Source: Fratercula arctica (lineage: Eukaryota; Chordata; Aves; Charadriiformes; Alcidae). From it: 64,000 nucleotides of DNA. The number at the start of each line of letters is the position of its first letter. Position 1 is the first letter of the stretch. Under the pieces are notes generated by a model. It saw nothing but the letters and a program-made list of their open reading frames with translations. It ran no database searches and was not told where the DNA came from. This document shows positions 1 to 12,970 of the stretch, one piece after another. The position numbers and the translations under genes are program-made. Location: the NCBI GenBank assembly GCA_947846985.1, contig CANTUZ010000026.1:57084730-57148729 (forward strand), read 5' to 3'.

Positions 1-250
1 TCAATTTGATATAATGTTTTGAGTCAACACAAAATATTTTTTGTTGTTTTGCCAAAAAAAAAAAAAAAAATCATATTCAGCTGTGAGTGAAGGCAAGCCA
101 CAACCTCGCAACTATTTTATTCTGGCTGTTACACTGAAAAAAATTCATTAATCACTCAGAGGTATGCTGCTGTACACCACAGGATGAGTGGCCATTTGTT
201 TTTGCACTTCTTTGGGTACAGAGACAGAGACAGTGTGTTTCTTCTCCATA

Positions 251-294
251 TCCTTTTCTTTTCTTTCTCTCTCTTTTTTTTTTTTTTTTTCCTT
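251..294 (+). repeat. Pyrimidine tract with T17
   Basis: An almost uninterrupted C/T stretch ending in 17 consecutive T (274-290). On the other strand it gives a lysine/arginine/glutamate-rich open frame, which is an artefact of the composition. Confidence 0.9.
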
Positions 295-3200
295 CGGAGC
301 ACATTGCTGTACCTGCCAAAACCAGCACCATGCCTTAGCAGTATCACATGCCACTGGCAAATGAGTTATTGCACATCCTGCCCTTCGGTTCCCTATCCAA
401 CCTAAATCAAAATGTTCGTTCAAGGTATTTGCAGCTGCGTTTCAGGGTTCCTTCTTCTCTGTGCTTGCCGTCTATATGTTTACATACTTGGAAAAAACAT
501 GAACTCACCAATGCCAAGGTAGTGCTGTGCATCTGATGTGCACCACGTAGCAGTATTACTCAAACTACTTAAACATAAGAAGTGTTTTACAAGCCTAAGT
601 TTCAGGGTACTATGTTTAACCCAATTTCTCAGACATTTCTGAGAATTTCTGAAGTTTTACTGTGTTGCAGAAATCACATTTTAAAATCTCAAAAGCCTTT
701 CCAGAATGGCTTTCCCAGCCCCAGAGTAATCCTTGTCATTTCAAGTGGTGTGAAGTAATTTTAACTCTGTAGTCCTAGGATTTTATGCTAGTTTCGCACA
801 GGTGTAACTGACGATATTGAACATGCAGTAGTGAAAAATCACATCTGATGAACTCGGCCTTGTATCCACAATGGCTGAAGGACAGAAAACTAAGTAATGA
901 ATCCCACCTTTTGAATTAGCAAACATGAAAGAGCTGAGTCACATTCTGATCTCTGGGATGCCAGTGTGAAGTAAAAGACGTTATACAGCCTTAAAAGCAA
1001 TACCATGGCATGTGTAGCAGATCAAATTCAATCCTTTATGATGAAGTTAGCATCCAGGGGGAAATTCAGACTTAATTCATCATCTCACCACAACTTCAAA
1101 CACCAATGTAAACAAACTGGATATCCCACCACAATTAGAAACTGAAAACTGTGTGCTTAATGAATAACCATGTAATTTCTTAAATTACTATGAAATTAAG
1201 TTAAGATTTACATTCATTTAGATTGCACTCATTTTCTTGCAAATTCTTCTGTGTCTTTTCTGATCTAATTTCATTTTCGGGAATCTGAGGCAGGAATAAG
1301 ACATCCCAGATGAAAAATAGCCAAACAGAACCTGAGGAAGAAGCAGACTTGTTAATTTGTTAGTTGCAACTAAGAGCTGTTATGCTGCTACCTGCCCAGT
1401 GAGGATAGCCTTGAGTAGTCAGCTGAGGGACAAGCTCTAAAGATATTATAATTTTCATGGCCTCCTTTCTTTTTTGACCAATCTAAAGGTTAAACAATGT
1501 AGTTTCCCAACAATCTTAAAATTAAAGACTGAAATGCGAAGGATTAAGAATCTGACAGGATGAAATATGATCTGTGCTTACTGTTAAAAAAAAAAAAATC
1601 TCTGTAAAAGCTAGACATTTATATTAGGTAAAAATATCCAACCCAGCACAACTCCACCGTTCCTTTAGCTGATCATAAAGTCAACTTTCTGTGTTTTTTT
1701 GGTTTCAACCACTGTCTTTCCAGAAAATTGATCTACATGCATGTTTGGTTTCCACTGGATTCAATGACTTTTCTGGACAATTATTTCCTCAGACTTGTCC
1801 CAATTCTTATATCTACATTTATTATTTCCTCCTACTTCCCAAGCTTCAGTTTTCTGCAAGGTGTTTGCTTTGCAGCCTAGTGAAGCAGTGCTGGAGCCTG
1901 ACGGCGGCACTGTCACTGAAGGGAAACCGGGCAGGTCACTTGGGACGTGGAGATGGCTTTTCTGTGGGATGGATCTGCAGTGCTTCTCACTGTAGGGGCC
2001 TGGAAACACCAGTTTCATTCCCGGAAGAGAGTAAAAAAATCCAAAAGTCAGAGCTTGAGCCTTTTAGATGACAGGCATTGTCTCCTGTCTTTTTTTAGTT
2101 TTTTTACACTCCTGCCTCCTAACACCACTACATGCCTATGCATCCAAGGGAGCCCAGCGTGTGCACACATTGCAGTGAGCTTTGCTCACTCTAACAACAA
2201 ATTAAAAATATCGGTTTTGACACACAGATATTGCAAGAGCCCTTTTCACCCTCTGTTTTACCCATGCCTTTTTCTTTCATGGGGAAATTAGATAAATTAC
2301 CATCTCTTACACAATCCTATTGCTTGTATGGCAGTGCTCACCTCCTCAGTCTCATGTGCCCAGCTTCCTTCTAGTTGTGTGTACCTAATATCCTGCATCC
2401 CCATCCTTGTCTGCAGTTTGGTCCTCCTCCACTCAAACCACCAGACTTCTGCCCCCTTCTCCCTTGTCCCTAAGTTTTATGAGCAAGAGGATACATCTGT
2501 GACTGGGACGTTTTCTGGACAACTGTTGCAGCAAGGAAAAATGCTGGTTCTAATGCTTTCCTCATCTCTTCCTTAATGTGGCTTTGGGTTAATGGTGAGA
2601 AAGGCGGAGAAACGTGAAAGCTTCAATTTCCATCTCCAGCATCAGAACATGAAAAAAAAGGCTAGGCAACCAATTACAATATGTATTTTCCCAAGGGAGG
2701 CTGGAATCCTTGAGACCTTAGCTTTGCATTTCATTACTATGCAGCTTCCAGCTTCAGAAAAAAAATCTTCCTGTGGTGTTCCTGAGAAGTGGCAATGCTG
2801 TTTCTGCTGCTTCTCCACTGTTTGTCCAGTGGAGGCAGGATGATATGCACAAGGCACAAGTCTGTCTCAGCTGGTATAAGGAAGTCAAGATCAGTCTTCT
2901 TGATGTATATTTCACCATTTTTTATCTCCCACTAAATTCTTTAAATGGAGTTCCCCTGTCCAAACACATGCCACGGTGGCCACACATCAGATAGACATGG
3001 AGATATAAGGTCCTCCTGTCACCATCAGTCTCTAGATCCCAAAAGGGGCTCAGGCAGAGAAGGTTTTATCATCATATCCTACCAATTCCATAAATAGAAG
3101 GCTTCACTCAACACTGTTTTCAACCTGTCTCTTTTCCAGAGCAATCATTTTTAAGCAAAATAAAACCAAACCCAAAAGAGAGCCCAGAAAAAAGAAGAAA

Positions 3201-5394
3201 CATTATCTCACTTGGTTTTGAGTCAGCCTCTCCAGAGTCCTCAGGGAGCAGAAGAGCAAACAAGACTATGTTCAGAATGTTCCCGTTCCTGAGCTGGGCT
3301 AAAACAAATATATTGGAGCAAGTAAAAACACATTCAAAACAAATCCAAAAGCAAACCTACCCCCTGAAAACCAGGACACTGACGGACTGCGAGGCAGCCA
3401 GCAAAAACAGGGAAAGATATTCTTTTAAATCTACAGCCTGTACTTCTCTGCACAGATAACAGAAATGGATATCTACAAGTGCTGCTCCGCGTTCCACAGG
3501 TACTGTGTTAATAAAAGCACCTAGTTAACTCCAGACAGTGGCTCCCTATATGAATTTGGGTGTAGCAGCTGCCTTTAGGGATCTAACTGACACAGCAAAG
3601 AAATACCACACAACTCAGAGAGCTCGTGAGATGTGGGCTGCATCCCAAATGGTAGTCTACCAGAGTTATCTCCTCAGGTTCAGGGCATCCAAACAAAGAG
3701 CATGCTGGCAGTGTGATGAACGTGTACCAGTTGGTATTGTAATTGGTACCAGAGGTTCAGCTGAGAGTAAAAGAAGTGTGTAGACCTGTTACAGATACAG
3801 TTATGTTGGACTGGGATGAAGGACACATGTGCTATGAGGTGGAGAACAGGGACAGAAGAACTTTCTTTTTCACCACTGAACTAATGTGGTGAGTTTTAAG
3901 AAGACAACCTAAGTAATTACTTTGCTGCTTTTGGGGCTGCTTCCAAAAATATTTTTCTTTGTGCAAAGAAAGCTGACCAAGCACATTCACTGTCTGTGTA
4001 TTTCAGTACTTCACACAGTGGGCTTACAGTTGGCTTGTTCCGTTCTCACCCATCTATATTTAGTGCATCATCTGAGCTTTGAAGAGAGTACTAGGTCATA
4101 TCAGTAGCTGGTGTGAATTGGCAGTGGACACTTCAGTGAAGCTGAAAGAGCTATTTTTGATTTACACTAGCTAAGGATATTTCCCGGGTAACAAAAGACA
4201 TGAAGAAAGGAGGTGTGGGATTTGGTGGTCACAGCTTAGTTTCCACAGTCATAGCAGTCGCAGTAAATCTTTTAAGTAGCTTCCCTTCCATTAGTTAATC
4301 TGCTTTAATTTAATTTTATGAAATATCAGTGAGTGGTAATTAATTTTAAGAGCTGCTTTGCTTTCCTCAGAATCATGGCATGTATGTAAATGCATAAAAT
4401 GGACTGCAACAACCCTCCTGACCCACCTCCTGAATACGACATTGTTTGTTATGGAAAAACAATTAACGAGAAGCAATGAAATTTGATTTCTTTAATCTGT
4501 GCAGTGATGAAAGCTCCCCTGATGTTTCCTTGTCTTTCTGGAAGCACTCAGTGCTGCCACTAATCCTTTGCATTCTTTAGAGAATGCTCATTGATTTAAC
4601 TACCATCAAATGTAATTATGTTGTCTGCAGGTATGTTTGTCATGCACTACACTGACATACCTTTGAGGCCATTGAGTAATTTCTCCAGAACATAGAAGGA
4701 TAAGAAAGAATCATTTAAAGCTGTGTTTCTACAGCTTTCTAGATGCCTTTGACCTTATTTTCTGCTATTTTTGCACAGGTATTGTACCCGCATGGAGGTA
4801 GATTGAAACAAACCACTCTTCACTGTAGTCACCACGTCTAAATTTTAAAAAACCCAATTGCACTAAAGGGCTGAGGATTTGAAATTTGAATCTTAATCCT
4901 GCTTCTTAGATCAAAACTAGCCATTGATAATGTGTATCTGCCATCTGCTTTCACATGGAAGTCCACAGCTTCTATCTTCTGCTTTCGTCTATAACAGCCC
5001 GTGTGTAATATACCTTGATTTATATCTCCTGACACTAGTGTGCATCATATGCACACACACACGGGCATAGAGATATGCGTAGAAGGTAGTATTTATACTT
5101 CTAGCTTTATGCAACCAAATAGGGACTAAATCTTGAGTTACCTTAATGTAAGAGTGAGACAAATACATAGTTCACCCTTTTTTCTCTCTAAATGAAGTGG
5201 AAAAGATATTTATGATTTCAGAGGAAGCCAGGAGACAGGTGTAATCCTAACACTATCTGTTCAGAAAGGAAGCTAGGAAACCTGCACCTAGCATGCTGGA
5301 AAACCTTTCTTCAGCAGCAGCCGCCCCACATGTGGTGGTGCAATTACTTCACCATCAGCAAATCAGGAACAGTTTGGATTGAATTCCAGTCCCT

Positions 5395-5445
5395 CAGGAA
5401 GAGGAGTGACTGGTCCCATTGACGTCAGAGGAGCACCTGGTTTGT
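5395..5445. repeat. Old 'TCCCATTGACGTCA' repeat fragment with a perfect CRE
   Basis: The stretch contains TCCCATTGACGTCAGAGG. It shares 13 of 14 bases (TCCCA[C/T]TGACGTCA) with the copy at 61385. This core resembles an ancient amniote repeat family, known to me from turtle and crocodilian sequence, in which CCCATTGACTTCAATGGG is a recurrent phrase. The octamer TGACGTCA at 5420-5427 is a perfect palindromic CREB/ATF site. The palindromic E-box CCACATGTGG lies at 5326-5335. The repeat assignment is inference; the motifs are directly visible. Confidence 0.4.
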
Positions 5446-8400
5446 GCTGGTGCAACAAAATCAGAACTTGTCTCTGAAGAACCTCTCGCCTAAGGCAAGA
5501 TTTTGCCACTATTGCTCACCCTGCCCCACGAACAGTGCTATTAGGTTTCTTTGGGGCTATTTTGCACCTGCAAAGGACAGCTCTGCCTGTCTAGGGGACT
5601 TGCAGGCAATGCTCCCTCCACTCTGACATTATGTACAGTAAACATAGATGTGAAACCAAGGCCAGAGATTTGGGATGCCCTGCAATGAATGTCCAAGGAG
5701 GAGTTGTATCTTCTCCTCCTTCTCCTGCTAGCTCCAGAATATTTTTTCTGTGCTTCCTGGGCTGAGTCTACCACTGTGTCCAGCCATCAACCCATCAAGC
5801 AGCAAAATCCTATTGCACTGGTGGGCATGTGAAGAAGTCTCATTACAGAAGGCTTCCTGCCCAGTGTTTTGAGCTAAGGATGGCTACCTGGGGCAAAATA
5901 TTTTTAGAAATCTGATTGCACACTTCTAGGTGTAACAATAGGCTCCACACAGACGTTGCAATGCTGAAGTTGTGTTCATTTATTCTTTCCAAAAGATGGA
6001 GAGGGATCGGCCTGTAAGAAGAGAGCTCTCTGAAAGAAAACCTGTGATCAGGGTTTGAAACTAAAATCAATTTAAATCTGAGACTTCACAACGTTTCCAA
6101 ATGCTCTCCGGGAGGTCATGATGGTGTGTATTTTCAAGGCAACTGAAGCATGCTTACTTGTTTGTGGCACGATATACCTGTTGCACAGGTAAATAAATTA
6201 TTTTAATAACTGAACTAGCTACTTTCCTGAACATTAAAGGAGGAAGAAAGTTTATTTCTGTAATAAAGTCCATAGTCTTATAAAGATAGGTATGACTGTA
6301 TTTAGATGTGGACATGACAGTCTGCTTTTTAATATACAGTCATCCTACGCTTTTTACTCTGCCATAAACACTTCCTTCCCACACTGAAATGTCATTTCAG
6401 CTTCACAGTAAGGTCACAAGAAAGTGAAATGACCTGTTAAACCCGGCTATCCTGAATCCCCACAGTCTACTAACTTGTCTTCCCTATCAGCATTATAGAA
6501 ACTAATGAAAAGATGATGCAAATTATTTTCACTGGTCCTTCCAACACCATCTTCTTATTTTTAAACCATCACCCTCTCCAGCTGTACCATTGACATAAAT
6601 TATTTAATTTTTTCAAATTGCCTTTTAGATTTGACATCAATCCTTCCCTCATCTACTCATTTGCAAAATGCTTTAAAGTAAAGTAATATTTTGCAAAAAT
6701 GGGAACCATATGAGTTTCTCTGCAGCCAGTAAAAATTGCAGGGATGGTGTATGTGGTCAATGAAAAAGCAAGCAAGAAGAAGGAGGAATGTGTGTGCATG
6801 AAAACAAAGATATTACAGCAAAGACAAGTGATAAGGACTGTGCTGGCTTTATTGTTTGGCCTTTGCCAAGAAGAAGCAGGAGGACGTAGGCGAGACGTGA
6901 AGCTTGGGAAGGTCCTCTGAAATTCCTAGTCATGTAGTTTTCTGGTGCCTTCATAATTATGTTGCAGAACAGAGACTACTGGGACATATACAAGTCACAA
7001 CAGCTTTGAGCAACCCATAATTTGCAGCATTATAATAGTAATGCAACTGTATGATGAAAAAGCTTTTTAGACCCACTGGTAAGAACTGATTCATTACTAA
7101 AGTCAGACATTTTCATTAATGTTTGGATCAAGAAAAATTGTGTGGGTAACTGCTCCACACAAGAGAAATAAGAAATGAAACTGTTGCTGCAGTGCAACTT
7201 CATTGCTAAGTTACTGCCTAAAACCTTCAGTTCAGCAAATCAACAACTGAATTACTTGCTCTTTACTGTTAAGCTTAGGTTTCTGTTTAAAGTAATTAAC
7301 TGCCCCCACAGAACTGAAAAAGTTACAGCAGGGAGCAAGTTGCTGGATAAGCCTGCAGTTGTAAACTGACCTAGCTTCACTGACCCTACCTAAAAGGTGC
7401 CAGTTTACACCTGTTAAAGATCTAAGCTTTGCATAGAAGGAGAGAAAACCAAGACAAAGTGTGCCTGTTTTCAGAGACGCAGCTCAACCAGGTAGTCTGG
7501 TCCTACTACTGTTCCTGTGAGGTACCCCAGTAATATTTCCAACTCTGAAGACTTCAGCCAAAATTTTACAGAATTGAATTTGCACAAAGATGAAAACAGA
7601 AATTAAATTCATCCAGAACAAAAACAGTATAGCATCAACATTATTTTTTTCCTTGTTCAGGGGCCCACAGCATTCAAAAAGAAACATGTCTGTAAGATCT
7701 GATCTGTACCTTATTTAGTTTCCACGTTGCCTGAGGATGCAATGAGAATTATGAACCTTGATGTTTCATTAAAAGATTAGCAGCAGCATCAACTTGTTGC
7801 AGTAGAGAGTAAATGAAAACTGAGATTCCATGATGCTGAGATAAGAGCACAATTTTCTTGAGTGCCACAAGCGGTTACACTCAATGGCATCTTTCATCAG
7901 GAGAGAGCGTGTTATTGCAGTGCACACCATGGAAAACCTAGAGCCAGATCAATACCTGACACTAGCATCCTTTAGGGGCACCCCAGTGGTGCCATGTAGA
8001 TTTAGAGTTGCCTGAATTGGCAGGCAGCTGTTGCCGTGCTGGTAAGAACAGAGCTCTCCCTACCTCAACAGAGGAGGAGACTCCAAAGCAAGCGGAGCCA
8101 TGGCAAGATGTGCTGCATGCTGAGAAGCCAGTACTGTACGAGCTGTCCTGCAGGAGCCCTTCCAACTGGCACAAGATAAAGCAGCCCTGTAGCTATTCTA
8201 ATTTGCATTGAGGGGTGGCTCTGCGCCAGGTGCCGGATCTGAAAAAGCCTGAACTCAACAAGTTGAGTATCGAGCCTACAATGCTGAAGAGTAATATTCA
8301 GACAAAGAACATTCAAAGCAAAGAAAAGGTGGTTATCCAAGTTTAACTCAGAACACTAGGCCATAAAATGAGTTCTGTATAACACTTAGTTAAAACAGAA

Positions 8401-8802
8401 TACCTGTGGGATTATAAATCTTTTGCCTTGAAGTGCAACATGTTGGCATGGAGAGCAAATGCTATTGTGGAAGAGTTATTTCATTGCATGACAATTGAAA
8501 TAAATGTTGTGGAAGCATTTACACATGTTTCTTTGGATGTTACCATTCCCTTTACTTTGATAAGATGCAGGCAAAATAGCTTTCATAACTTTAAAAATCC
8601 CTTTTCACTCATATTTTATATAAGCCCTGTAAAATTGAAAGTACAATATGTTTCCTCACTGCAATCAATCTCTCTTACACACAGTTATTGCCAGAAATAC
8701 ACAGAAACACCTGGTTTGCTATTCTGGCATCTCACATTCAGGCTATTTTCTATTTTTCACTATTGCCACTATTTTCTGTCATCCCAATATTTTATTAAAA
8801 CG

Positions 8803-8868
8803 CACATACATATACATACATACATACACACAAACACATATGTATATATAAATATACTTATGTATATA
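8803..8868. repeat. CATA/TATA microsatellite
   Basis: A degenerate alternating tract made of CATA, CACA and TATA units. It creates a short spurious open frame rich in His, Ile and Tyr. Confidence 0.85.
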
Positions 8869-9744
8869 AAATTGCCTGAAATCCAATATCAGTTTGTAAT
8901 ACAAGGAAAATACAAAAGATGCATTTTTTGTTTACCTATATGAGGGTTAATTACAGGAAATAATATGCATTATAGAAGATTCTCGGGAGTATAAATTATT
9001 ACCAGCATTAAGTACCTGCATTTGCTTCTAAACAGTGAATGTTATAACTGTTGTTGATGAATGGCAAAATGTTGCTCAGGAATGACCTGAGACCCTCTCA
9101 CTTTCTGAACAAGGATGATTTGAAATATATCTTAAAGGATTCAACCACACTATAAATAGAACTAGTCAAACTTCTTCTGGATAGTTTCCCTGATGGGAGA
9201 CAGCTTTTTTTATAAAAAAGATTTTCATAAATATATTTACATTTTTTTAAATGAAGATAGGGAGTGATTTGGTTAGCAAAAAATATGTTGGAACTAAAAA
9301 TGAAAACATGTTTGCTTTCATCTCCATTCTTCATGCTGAAGAAATGATCCTCTCCCACCTAATTCTAATCACAGTGTGAAACACAGCTAGAGGCTCCAGG
9401 CTTCAGTTCATCCTCAAAGCCAGAGTAACCCTTCAAAAATTAGATACATGATGAGGACCTTTCCACCTCCTCCTCCTCCTCTCTCAGTCCACACAAGCTG
9501 GAACAAAAAAGTATCATATTTTCTGTTTCTACCTAAAAGCCAACTGATATTTTGCACACAGAGGATTAATCTGCTGGGAAAATTATCATCTGAGAGAAGA
9601 GAATCCTTCATGGGGTACAGCCAAACCCAGTTCTTCAGCCTTGCTAGTATATGACTTCTTGGGGAACTGCTCATAAGATCCTTCTCCGCTTCTCAGATAT
9701 AAAGTATTCATCCTTCAGTAACTCATTTAGAGTCTCAGGAACTG

Positions 9745-9768
9745 CCCCCCCCCCCCCCCCCCCCCCCC
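9745..9768 (+). repeat. Homopolymer C24
   Basis: Twenty-four consecutive C, directly visible between ACTG and AATATT. Such long C runs are much rarer than A runs in vertebrate DNA. Its length in the assembly may be inexact because G/C homopolymers are hard to sequence. Confidence 0.9.
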
Positions 9769-11129
9769 AATATTATTCAGTATTACAGGACTGATTTTTC
9801 TTTTTAATTTTGCTCATAATAAACCATGGCGTAGTCAGCATTCTTCTTTAATGTGAAATTATTCCACACTGTTTAGAAATTTGTGTTCCCTCTAACACTG
9901 ACCTCAAGATGGAAACTTCATATAGGCACCAGAATTTTGAATCATACAGAAAATTATAGTAATGTGAAACAAAAAAAATGCAGCTTTAGAGCTATTCTGA
10001 GCATAAAAAAAGCCATCTGCAAATTTAAAGATCAAAGAATTTGACTTATGAATAATTGGGCTTTAAAAACAGACTTCTCATCTAAAAAAATAACCTTGTT
10101 TTAAAATTCTTCTGCAATTAAACATAAATAAGTAAATAAAGGGTAATTTTGAGACTGCCGGACCCCCAAAATTCTCTGCAGGTTATAGATCATCATTCTT
10201 CTTTTGTTGTCAAATTTCTGCTGGAAGTACAGATGTTAAAAACATCATAATACCTCAAGTACTGTTTGTTTGAGAGGAGCAGAATGTGCTCACTATGTTT
10301 GACTTCCATTTGGACACCGTGATGTACGAGTCCGTTCTCAGAAATGGCAAACTAAATGTCCTTAAACCATGTCTGCAAAACCCATACGTGTCAGATCTCA
10401 CGCAATATATAGTGAGAGAGAAAGGCTTCCTTAACCTTTGTGACTTGGTGGTGCTTGGAAATAAAATACCAAATCTAGTTTCTTAACTGACCTAACATCT
10501 TGTCTGAACACAATGAAGTCAGTGTGGAAGGTAGCTAGTTCCTTGCAGCCAGTAATTTGTCTGTTAATTAAGCCTTTTGTTTTCTTCTGTGAAAAGGACA
10601 TTCAAGCCAACTTCAATTTCAATAAATACATTAATCATTATGAACTGTTTCAAAGATGAGATTCATTTGGTACCCTGTCTGCAAGCCACTCATTTCACCC
10701 CTGTTTTCCACTCTTTTTCAGTCATTCCTGATGTGAACTGGTGACATGGTATTTCTATTTCCATACTCCACACAGAGGGAGGAGACTTTCATAAAAAAGA
10801 GTAGGAAGATCAAAAACATTCCTAGAAAAAGAGGTGCTTGTACGGAGTGTGAAATGCTCAGTTGCCTGAGCATTCCCGTGGAAGCAACAATGAACATAAA
10901 GAACCACTCCAAAAAACAAGAGGGGGTTTCCATCAAAACTGGTTTTGACAGAAAGATGAGTCTTTACAAAGCTACGATTGTTTGTTCTGTTTGTTGAAAA
11001 ACTCCAACACAATGCCATAGTCTTCTGAGTCTGCTACAGATCATTGTTATTTTCCATAAGCTACACTCTGCTGACAAATTTCACACCCTTTGAGGCAATG
11101 TAGCTTTCCTTTTTAAGAGAGAAGATTAT

Positions 11130-11167
11130 GGTGCATGGTGGGATATACGGTGCATGATGGGATATAC
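11130..11167 (+). repeat. 19-bp tandem duplication
   Basis: Two adjacent copies of GGTGCATGGTGGGATATAC (11130-11148 and 11149-11167) differ at one base (G/A at the ninth position). No larger repeat contains them. The low divergence suggests a recent local duplication. Confidence 0.9.
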
Positions 11168-12884
11168 AGTTCAGCCAAGAAGAGAAACTAGGAGGATGGA
11201 ACAATCCAGCCATAAATCCCATGAGGTACTCTCATAAACTTCCAAGAACCAATTTAGTTTTCTGTCAAAATAATTTGTTCCTAGACTGAAGTATTTTGAA
11301 TATAATATTTTATTTTAAAAACTGAAATTTTCATTAAGGACCAAGGTCTTTTTTTATCAGTTTGGGGTATTTTTTACAAAAATTTCACATTTTCCTTTGT
11401 TCAAAAAATATTAAAAAATAGTACTCTGTTAACAGAGTTCTTTTTTCCAGCTCAGAGTCCAAAGAAAAAAGAGCATAAAAACAAAGATCAGCTTGATCCA
11501 AATTAAAAAAATAAATAAATTCTTTCCTTGAAATGAAAACCTGCCAAAACATTCTTTACCTAATAAACATTTTGTTAAATTCCAGGAAATAAAAAATTAC
11601 ATTTGGCAAATCTAGCTTCACTCTCTTCGAAGTTAAAAAACCCACAACAAAACCTTCCCGCAAACCTAAAGAGTTTTATCATGGAGGTATCAAAGGCAAC
11701 ATTTTGATCTTCCTCATTAACCTTACTCCCACACCAACCCTCCTCTCCCAAACACTTTTCTTAGTTTCATCCAATATCATAAATGTTATTACTAGGAAAT
11801 TGTAGTTTTGGAGAATGAGAATGAAGTTATGAGAAGGAAAGAGGGACAAGACAGTTAGTATCAGGAAGATTTACGTAGCTCCATGGTATCTTTTGAACCC
11901 ACCCAGTCATATTCTGCACTGCCTGTGAATGTTACTTAGCAGAAAATTAACATTAACATGTTTCTCCAAAGTCTCTTGAAGTCAACCTAAAGACTCTAAA
12001 TGACATCACTAAGCACTGGATCAGGCTCTTTGGCATCTGCAGTTGGAAAGACTTGTTGTTCTTTTTGCCATTTCTGACAAGATCTATTTGAATCAAATGT
12101 GGTACATCCAAATGGACAGCAAATATCCGATCAGAAGAAAAAAAAAAAGCAAACTAAAAAAAAAAGTGTGTTTTCATTTAAGTCGTATTGCTTAGGTCGT
12201 CTCTACAGATTTATATCATGCTGCATTTTGCCAAGTTGGCATTTGTATTAGTTCAAATAATGAGTGCATCTAGTTCAAAGTTCTGAAAGAATTAGAAACA
12301 GATTGGGTTTTTTAAATATTTGGAAACTTGCAAATCCAAAGACGTCACCAGCTACCCAATCTCTCTATACTTTTTCTCTCTTTATTTCCTGTAACACTGT
12401 CATGATGACAAACATGATTCTGACACGATCTCTTCTAAAGCACAGTACAAGATCGCGGGACTGAATGACAGCAGAGAAAACAGCTCGACATTACCCGATC
12501 TCTAATGTACCATTAGTAGCTTTGTTAATCTGTGAAGAATGAAAGAGAGTAGATCTGCTTATAAGAAACAAACTAGAGCCTGTGAGAATTGTGTAACAGG
12601 CAACCACTTTCATTTTGAGGACAAAAGTTTTTGCAGTGAAAAAGACAACAAAATGGTAGTTAGCTTGGGTATGAATAGGAAATCAAAATTTGCATTTCAT
12701 CCGAGTCCATAGGTATCTCAACCAGACCACTTGTGATCACGTTAAGGATGAACGTGCTGCTAATCAAAGCCAGAAACATTTTGACATTGAACCATTTCAA
12801 CACTTTGGGGTTTTGTCCCAGCATCTCACAGTGCTGCTTTTAACTGCAAAGTGGGAGACATGGAAGTTTTAAGTAAATATCCAG

Positions 12885-12970
12885 AAACAAAAAAAAAAAA
12901 ACAAAAACAAAAACAAACAAACAAACAAACAAAAAAAAAAAAAAACCAAAAAAAAAACCCAAAAAAACAA
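12885..12970 (+). repeat. A-rich (CAAA)n simple repeat
   Basis: Runs of A interrupted by C, including about five CAAA units in register around 12913-12930. I see no CR1 or SINE body on either side, so it is not obviously a retroposon tail. Confidence 0.9.

Larger units (their letters stand above)
1..8802. other. Unique non-coding DNA, no gene seen
   Basis: AT-rich sequence with an A17 run at 54-70 and no recognisable interspersed repeat apart from the short old repeat listed near 5395. Open frames are short, overlap on both strands and match no family I know. A minus-strand frame ending at 148 (about 33 residues after its last methionine) looks superficially coding, but the sequence upstream of it is purine-rich on that strand, so there is no splice acceptor. 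I see nothing else to annotate here. Confidence 0.6.
8869..12884. other. Unique non-coding DNA, no gene seen
   Basis: AT-rich sequence holding a C24 run (9745) and a 19-bp tandem duplication (11130), with a (CCT)n stretch near 9465. No reading frame exceeds about 90 codons and none resembles a known protein. No transposon relic was recognised. Confidence 0.6.

Noticed and set aside
148..246. A minus-strand frame ending in a plausible-looking C-terminal peptide
   Set aside because: The upstream sequence on that strand is purine-rich, so there is no polypyrimidine tract or splice acceptor, and the peptide is unfamiliar.
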